Of a stretch of 47,302 bases of DNA, positions 41,785 through 47,302 are shown in pieces. The translations under genes and the position numbers were made by a program. A model generated the notes under the pieces. That model ran no database searches, had not been told where the DNA came from, and worked only from the letters and a program-made list of their open reading frames with translations. Within the stretch, counting starts at the first letter, position 1. Each line of letters starts with the position of its first letter. The DNA is taken from contig JAPEVF010000345.1 of assembly GCA_029747585.1 (NCBI GenBank), forward strand, positions 1 to 47,302, in the 5' to 3' direction. This DNA is from Pleurotus djamor. Its lineage: Eukaryota; Basidiomycota; Agaricomycetes; Agaricales; Pleurotaceae.

Positions 41785-42998
41785 CTACAAAACTAATACA
41801 CATTTTCTCGTCGATCCTCGCATCGTTGCCCCCACTCGCACCCTGCCCATCAAGAACCCACGAAACAAATCCAGTTCATGTACGCATGCGATACGCTGAG
41901 ATGACCGATGGCTACGAGGAACCATATCAGTTATGTGAACTACAACGGGGAGGATGAACTCACTTGTAACCGAAGTCATCCAATCTTCCAGGGCATCGGC
42001 GGCTCCGGCGTTTGCCTTGGGAAATCTGCGAGGAAATCTGCGTCAAAAATATCAAGGGCATGTAGTCCAGCACCTTGTGTTTCTCGAGCGTATTGACGGG
42101 AAGAGAAAGCCCCTTATTGGCTTCATCTGGACTTGACGGATACCTACAAACTCGAAGGACGGCTTGGGTAGATTGTCAATGTATTCAAAGGATGTAGGCG
42201 TCGCGAAATAAGCATACCTAGGGTAGAAAGAAGGTAATTTGAACGAGTCAAAGGCAGATGAAACGAGGATAGAAGAATTGGCGACGACGATATGTATGTC
42301 TGTGGTAAGTAGAGTATGAGTTCTCCGTGAACATCTCCCATACCTCAAAAGAAACCACGTACCCTTTGACCCTGCTCGATTGATCTAGCAGCTTGGAATG
42401 CCTTGTCCTGATTGCAATAGACTCACTTCTTACGTTCTCAGAGTCGAGGGAAAGGGCGAACACCATCTCGGACCTAGTAGGCAATATACGCGCATATAGT
42501 CAGTTAGTTGGGCATTGGAGACGGTTTGCTCACTGATTGTACTGTCAACAGCATATCTCAGCCATCTCAGCTGTCTATGTATTTCCGGCTCGTTCAACAT
42601 CTTCCCGAAGACCAGCGGTCGAGAGGATACTTACTTCAAGCGCAAGTCGCAACTTGGTCGCAACACGGACAAGTAAGTCAACCCGACGTTTTGTCCCCGT
42701 GAACCAGACAATTCCTGATACATTCAACGAAGACTTCCAAGAGTTTGATAGAAGGAGACTGCCTCCCAATGGTGGAGGGAAGCATGGACGATGTCGACGA
42801 TGGGGGAGTGACGTGAGGGAGAAGTCAGGGAAGACAACAAGCGAGGAGTACAAACAAGTGGTCGGCCGTGGGAAAAGCGACTCCAAAAATTTGTTCGTTT
42901 GGACTTTGTTCTACTTAGATCTACTTGGTATGTGGGCCGTTGCCACGACACGGGCATACGAGTCCTTTGTTCAGCCCGAAGTACATTCTCGAAGATAG
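41785..42998 (-). CDS. Uncertain multi-exon minus-strand gene
   Basis: Several minus-strand blocks look coding and are separated by GT...AG gaps: TKRRVDLLVRVATKLRLALE near 42690-42630; YIVVANSSILVSSAFDSFKLPSFYPRYAYFATP near 42300-42200; EKHKVLDYMPLIFLTQ or the alternative frame DIFDADFLADFP near 42090-42030; and SHRSSQRIACVHELDLF near 41920-41860. I could not join them into one frame or identify a family. It may be a real gene with short introns or a decayed one. The bounds given are those of the weak signal, not of a model. Confidence 0.25.
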
Positions 42999-43778
42999 AC
43001 AGATACAATTATCAAGTACGCAGGGCCTATAAGCTGGATACATTAGCATAAGCAAGCACGGGGCGATGATGCCCGCGGCATTGGTATTGAGCCATTGACA
43101 TGATTCATGCGTTCTTCCGCAACTCCGCAACCGCACGAAACGTCCCCAATCAACTCAAAACAGCGACACTCTCTGGAGTCTTCAAATGCCCAGCAGCAAA
43201 TGTTGCACCCCACCGAGCCCATGCAGGGCATCCATCACCTCAGGTTGCGGAGGTGTCCATCATGATGCATTGATGGTTTAGGCTAGTTTGACGTGAGCTA
43301 CAACGCTGATGCTTGGAAGTTACTACCTTCCTCAGCGTGTGTCTAAAGGTTAACAACGTCAGACGAGCCTTGTACTCTCCTCAACCTCAATCCTTTGAGC
43401 AATGACGGTCGCACGAACTCGAAACCAACGTATCCTCGCAGACATGAACACACGATCTTGGTATGAACGACCGTTGGAATAATACATTGCTGACCCCTTC
43501 AAACAAACAGAGGGCTCAACGCGCTGTGATGGGAAGGGACACAAGGCGCTGGTTGATGACGGACAGCTCAAAAGTAACACAGAAGCAAGGCCGTTGAGCC
43601 TGTATGTGAAGTTCTAAGAAACAAAATTCGGCGGCATGGATCCTTTTGCGTGACTAAAGGGAAGACGGGGGTCGTTTAGTCGGTGATTAAGGAGACCTTA
43701 CTGCCTCCCATAAAAGCCATACTGTCGCTCGCCGTATGAGGGGTCACTGGTCAAGTTAGGACAAAACTTGCCATGCCT
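42999..43778. other. Intergenic stretch, no gene seen
   Basis: Short minus-strand frames (for example 43580-43359) start without ATG and show no domain. No repeat was noticed. Confidence 0.4.
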
Positions 43779-44066
43779 CTAGTAGAGCCAGGCAAAGGGC
43801 GAGAGGTCGGATTTGGGTGGCGGAGCCGATCTCGAGGGTCTTTGCGCGCGTATACGGAAGACGAAACGTGCGATATAAAGGAGAAGAATGGCCGAAGCGA
43901 CGTCTACGCAGACGGCTATGATGACTTTTAGTGGTCTGCTTGTTGTCCTAGGGCTGTTCGGCGCGGCGCGGATGGATGGCTCGTCGGGTGGAATGTCTAA
44001 GCGCATGATAGTCCACACTGGGAGGGTGAACGAGGGTGTAGAGTAAGGAGATGCGGACACTGCCAA
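43779..44066 (-). CDS. C-terminal exon of a possible single-pass membrane protein
   Basis: The frame encodes about 95 residues, with one strong hydrophobic helix (VIIAVCVDVASAILLLYIARF) followed by basic residues (RIRAQRPSR) and a tail ending FAWLY. It has no ATG at its upstream end, so it is probably the last exon of a gene whose 5' part, perhaps extracellular, was not resolved upstream. A positive-inside pattern suggests an outside N-terminus. Family unknown. Confidence 0.35.
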   Translation of the reverse strand: MAVSASPYSTPSFTLPVWTIMRLDIPPDEPSIRAAPNSPRTTSRPLKVIIAVCVDVASAILLLYIARFVFRIRAQRPSRSAPPPKSDLSPFAWLY

Positions 44067-44652
44067 TCAGGTGGGTGTAAGTGGATGCTACGTCCGAATC
44101 AAAGGTACCTGACTCGTTCTGGGTGCATGATAACCCTATCTCATCGTTGCGATGTCACGTTACGTATACACCTTCATACCAGTGACCACTGTACAGCGTT
44201 AGCGATAGAAAACGCTGACAAGTCGTAAAGAAGGAAGATGAGAAATTCACGTATATGAGACAGGTAAATAAGTATGTGACATACCTTCCAGGGTTTGTAG
44301 CCTACTAGTAGCAGCCACAGATAGAGCATCCTTAGTATTACTTGCACCACTGATTAGATTGAATTGTCGTTGATAGATAAGACATGAGGAGAGCAGTGCT
44401 TTGAAGCTGAACATGCACGTGAAAGGCAAGTGAAAGGGCAGCTCAATCCCCAGGGTGAAATAAAAGACCATGTTGAAGACGCGAAGGACGCGTCCGCAGT
44501 TATTCAAGGACGCGGGAGACGCGGTAAAGCGCCAGTACGAAAGCTGAAGAACAGAGACCAACCGACCGTCCAGCTGGTGTCAACGTCGACGTGAAGTAGC
44601 GTGGGAATAAAGAGTAGCTCCTCGGAGCGAAAGGGGCTTGCGAGGGGGAGTG
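44067..44652. other. Intergenic stretch, no gene seen
   Basis: No supported exon. The minus-strand frame 44561-44247 starts and ends without splice or domain support. The right end meets the second copy of the promoter-like repeat. Confidence 0.4.
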
Positions 44653-44872
44653 AGTCTAGGGCGGTCCAGGCCACAGCGTGGGAAAAAAGACGAGGCGTGA
44701 CTTTTGCAAAACGAACAAATAAAGCGCAAACAAAGGCCATCCAATCAGGAACGGGCGCTAGAGCCAATTGGCCAATCGGAGGGCAAACCGAGCTATCCCA
44801 CGAAAATGCAAACGCCAAGAGAAACTTCGTTTCCTACCAACGAGCCTTCGTTGCACTCAGGACTCGTAATCG
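44653..44872. promoter_or_regulatory. Promoter-like dispersed repeat, copy 2
   Basis: Related to 11873-12055 in the same orientation, with the shared blocks CATCCAATCAGG, TTGGCCAATCGGAGGGC and ATCCCACGAAAATGCAAACG (near 44790-44812), and looser similarity to ACTCGTAATC at the right. It carries extra bases in the left part. No histone-mimic gene follows; a fumarate reductase pseudogene does. Confidence 0.7.
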
Positions 44873-45051
44873 TCGTGAATATGAGGCAACCCATGGACCT
44901 GTCGACGAACTGTGGACTTGTCGTTGTAAGAGACAGGGCTTGGTGCGGCGCATGCACGTGTTGAACGGGGCAAGGATATATTGTTGCTCGACAAGAGACC
45001 ATCGTACGTTCGACATCGACATCGCGGACAATGAGCTGACTAGGAATGCAG

Positions 45052-46163
45052 CCTACGAGGAGATTAATCTACTCAAAGCGAGCTCGGGAATCAATGGTTC
45101 AGGGACAGATGCTCAGGAAGCTCAAGAAATTGTCGAGTTCGTCGAGTCGTCGTGAGTTACGTCGCCCATTTCCAGCCCATTTGGTATTGAATACCATTTC
45201 TGCTGGTTCTCTAGCTCGAAAGGACCTCATCGCTACGCTGACGTCCATGTCTACAGAGTCGATGGCCTGGCCAACCGCAAACTTCGATGTTAATCTGAGC
45301 CTTGTCGCTCAACTTGGTGGTCATTCAGTAGTCAGGACCCATCGAGTCCGCAAAGCAACGCACTCAAGCTGGGAGAGAAGGATGTTAAGGCTGTTGGTGT
45401 CGTATATGAACACGACGGAGAGACAGCGACAGCATTGGCTGAGGCAGTTATACTGGCCACCGGGTACGTAGGGTGCACAACTTCCCTCTTATGCGCTTCT
45501 CATGACATGTATTTCGCAGGGGATATGTGGCGGTCCATCACTCTGCTTCTGGCAGATCTCATCAACCTCCCTACGACAATTGGTGCTCACGCACACGGAG
45601 ATTGTCATCGTCCTCTCTCTTATCGACATCTTGTCGACATGGACCAGATCCAAACCCACTCTCCCATTCTACAGGCTTCGTCGACCCCAAGGCCCATTAG
45701 CGAAGACTCAATTCCTCGAAGCTCTTCGCGGCGTGGGTGCACTGTTGATCAACAAACCGCTCGTGGATGAAGTGGAGATGGTGGGTGTCGTGGCCAAAGG
45801 CGCTACAGGATGTGGTAGAAATGGAACAGGCACTTAGCTGACTCTTGTTGAACATGGCCACTGAGAGAGCGCTCAAGTCACACTGCGACTTTGACGAAGA
45901 GTTGCCTTCGGCCGCAGACGTGCCCTTTGCACAACTCAACCAAACGCTGGAAGACGAAGATCCGTTCGGCTAGGTGAGTATGTGGTTTCTCAATGCGACC
46001 CGTTTCATGCTGATTGAATGCGTCACAGCTTACATCTATAACGAATACCAATACCAGTGTTGTTTGCCTGGCGTGGCCATCAGCGGCCTGCATGGATAGA
46101 ACCAACTCGGTGGTTCTTGTGTTTGGGAGGATTGCCGGCACCGTCGTAGCTGAACCCGCTTGA
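45052..46163 (+). pseudogene. Fumarate reductase flavoprotein (OSM1-like) pseudogene
   Basis: Pieces of a soluble fumarate reductase occur in the right order but in different frames. At 45062-45130: LLKASSGINGSGTDAQEA. At 45200-45350: RKDLIATLTS ... NLSLVAQLGGHSVVRTHRV, the substrate-site region. At 45370-45470: ALKLGEKDVKAVGVVYEHDG ... AVILATG. Near 45630-45665: LVDMDQIQTHSP. At 45700-45770: ALRGVGALLIN ... VDE. At 46085-46160: SGLHG-stop-NQLGGS, then LVFGRIAGTVVAEPA. At least four frame changes, an in-frame TAG, and lost sequence after RTHRV and before SGLHG mean no functional enzyme. The FAD-binding N-terminus (GGGxxG) is not seen. Intact enzymes reduce fumarate to succinate with FAD/FMN electrons, in mitochondria or cytosol. 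Confidence 0.75.
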
Positions 46164-46627
46164 TGGCACCGTAATTTCCTTGAATAAATTTCCATCCTTG
46201 CTTTCAATGTTAGCTGAATGTTTTACTAGTGTTTGTATCTCTACCATGATGAATACATGAACATATGATCCACATACTCGGGGTCGATGTCTTGATATCG
46301 GCGAATGGTGCAAACGTTGAACATTTTCGGGGATATATGATGGCTAGTGGGGAAGCTGAGCCGGGGGCGTGTGGGGGAAGTACCCATTTGTCGAAAATGC
46401 CGTAAAGGATCAATAGGCGAGCTGTCTGCAATGATAGCTGTTCCATTGTGAACGATAGTGGAGGTATGTCGCCTGACCACATCGTGTGTTCTCCATATCC
46501 CATAACGCCATTTGAACTCACAGATATTTATAGATCTTCATAAAGAAGGCATTACAGGAAATTTGTTCGTCTTCTCTCCCACATTTCCCACCTCTTGGAG
46601 CAAGAACATTGAAAACACGGTTTCGAG
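46164..46627. other. Intergenic stretch, promoter side of the MFS gene
   Basis: Minus-strand frames here (46521-46210) lack support. A CAGATATTTATAGATC string near 46521-46536 could serve as a weak TATA-like element about 95 bp before the ATG at 46628. Confidence 0.35.
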
Positions 46628-47302
46628 ATGACCTCTTCCTCGCTCGAGAAGGACCGTATCTCTGAATCTCGCATTGAACGAGGTTCGTCGACGGATCAGG
46701 ATGATGTTGTCGATTTCGGAGGGGATTCCACTCTCCCACCGCCGCCAACATTAAGTGAGGAAGAAGAGAAGAGACTTTGGAGGAAGGTTGATGCGCGTCT
46801 CATGCCGATCCTGTGGTATATGGATTTTAAAGTGATAATGCCCCGGCTCATATGCTTTGCAGCGTGATGTACCTGTTCTCTTTCTTGGACAGAGGTTTGC
46901 TTTCATCCCTGCAATGCTGGCTACTACGGTCGCTCATTACTTGTCGACTGGCTAGGAAATATTGGTAAGTTGACTCTCTCCGTGCATGCTTAAGAAACTA
47001 ATTGATCATCAGGCAATGCCAGACTCCAAGGGCTAGTCTCTCAATTGCACCTCGTAGGGAACCAGTACAACATTGCTCTTGTAAGTGCTCGCCATGTCTC
47101 GTCAATATTTGAACTCACCCGCCTTGAAGACGATGTATTTCATCGTAGGGGGCACGAAACGATCAAAACTTCAAGTCTAAGTAACTGCAATCGATCGTAC
47201 GTATGCTTGGATACCGATAATGTGAGTATGAGACAGCGTAAGCTATATATTGAACTTGAGCGTATCCCGGAAGCGAGTGCTTCAAGCTTCAGCGAAAACG
47301 AA
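46628..47302 (+). CDS. MFS transporter (anion:cation symporter/allantoate permease type), 5' part
   Basis: Exons are 46628-46815, 46863-46894, a 9-bp exon at 46956-46964, 47013-47080, and probably one from 47130. They splice in phase to give an acidic N-terminus, then LSEEEEKRLWRKVDARLMPIL, CVMYLFSFLDRGNIGNARLQGL and GNQYNIAL, then TMYFI. This is the first transmembrane region of fungal MFS permeases of the allantoate/nicotinate type, where FLDRxNIGNA is a signature; they import small organic anions or vitamins by proton symport. After TMYFI the expected P-Y-x-x-F-E stretch is absent and a stop-containing sequence follows, though WIPIM near 47210 resembles the next conserved part. The gene may be broken there, or an intron was missed. 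The window ends inside it. Confidence 0.7.

Noticed and set aside
44601..44872. Coding reading of the promoter-like repeat (184-residue frame from 44601)
   Set aside because: It starts at GTG inside the repeat; only the part after about 45050 resembles a protein family.

Overview
The window looks like nuclear DNA of an agaricomycete (mushroom-forming basidiomycete). Genes are split by many very short GT-AG introns (about 45-80 bp) with tiny exons. Several encoded families are typical of that group: DUF6534 seven-helix proteins, TET/JBP-like dioxygenases, F-box/LRR proteins, UbiA-type membrane enzymes and a chromodomain Ty3/gypsy element. Many apparent frame breaks sit at single N characters or homopolymer runs. 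I could restore several reading frames by dropping the N, so part of the damage is assembly artefact.

Layout. 0.5-1.7 kb: a five-exon gene with a homeodomain-like segment. 2.08-2.3 kb: hairpin-forming 75-bp tandem repeats. 2.6-6.5 kb: a large multi-exon minus-strand gene of a dispersed agaricomycete type. 6.9-9.5 kb: minus-strand hypothetical genes and fragments. 9.7-11.9 kb: mostly non-coding, with a 54-bp repeat. 12.1-15.2 kb: a multi-exon gene whose start copies the histone H3 tail, followed by a PHD-like zinc finger and a C-terminal TET/JBP-like 2-oxoglutarate/Fe(II) dioxygenase domain. 15.2-20.4 kb: a Ty3/gypsy chromovirus that begins inside reverse transcriptase. It carries an antisense two-exon gene between pol and a polypurine tract, and a 444-bp 3' LTR.

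20.4-28.9 kb: three DUF6534 genes. The first lacks its 5' half because the LTR ends inside one of its exons. The second (24.5-26.4 kb, plus) and third (26.8-28.9 kb, minus) are convergent. 29.0-29.8 kb: an Ulp1-like cysteine peptidase gene. 29.8-30.5 kb: a TATA-driven region with an internal tandem duplication. 31.2-32.2 kb: a UbiA-type gene, next to a stretch rich in ambiguous bases. 34.8-35.2 kb: a small gene resembling a helicase C-terminus. 36.0 and 39.7 kb: two paralogous two-exon genes ending in the same poly-proline tail, flanking a PPxY-containing gene on the other strand. 40.5-41.5 kb: an F-box/LRR gene. 41.8-44.1 kb: weakly supported genes. 44.65-44.87 kb: a second copy of the promoter-like segment found before the histone-mimic gene. 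45.05-46.16 kb: a fumarate reductase pseudogene. 46.6 kb to the end: the start of an MFS transporter gene.

The most notable system is the histone-mimic/zinc-finger/dioxygenase gene lying directly against a chromodomain retroelement that itself carries an antisense Cys-cluster gene and is studded with a near-palindromic CpG word (AACGNCGTT). All functional statements rest on motif recognition by eye, without database searches.
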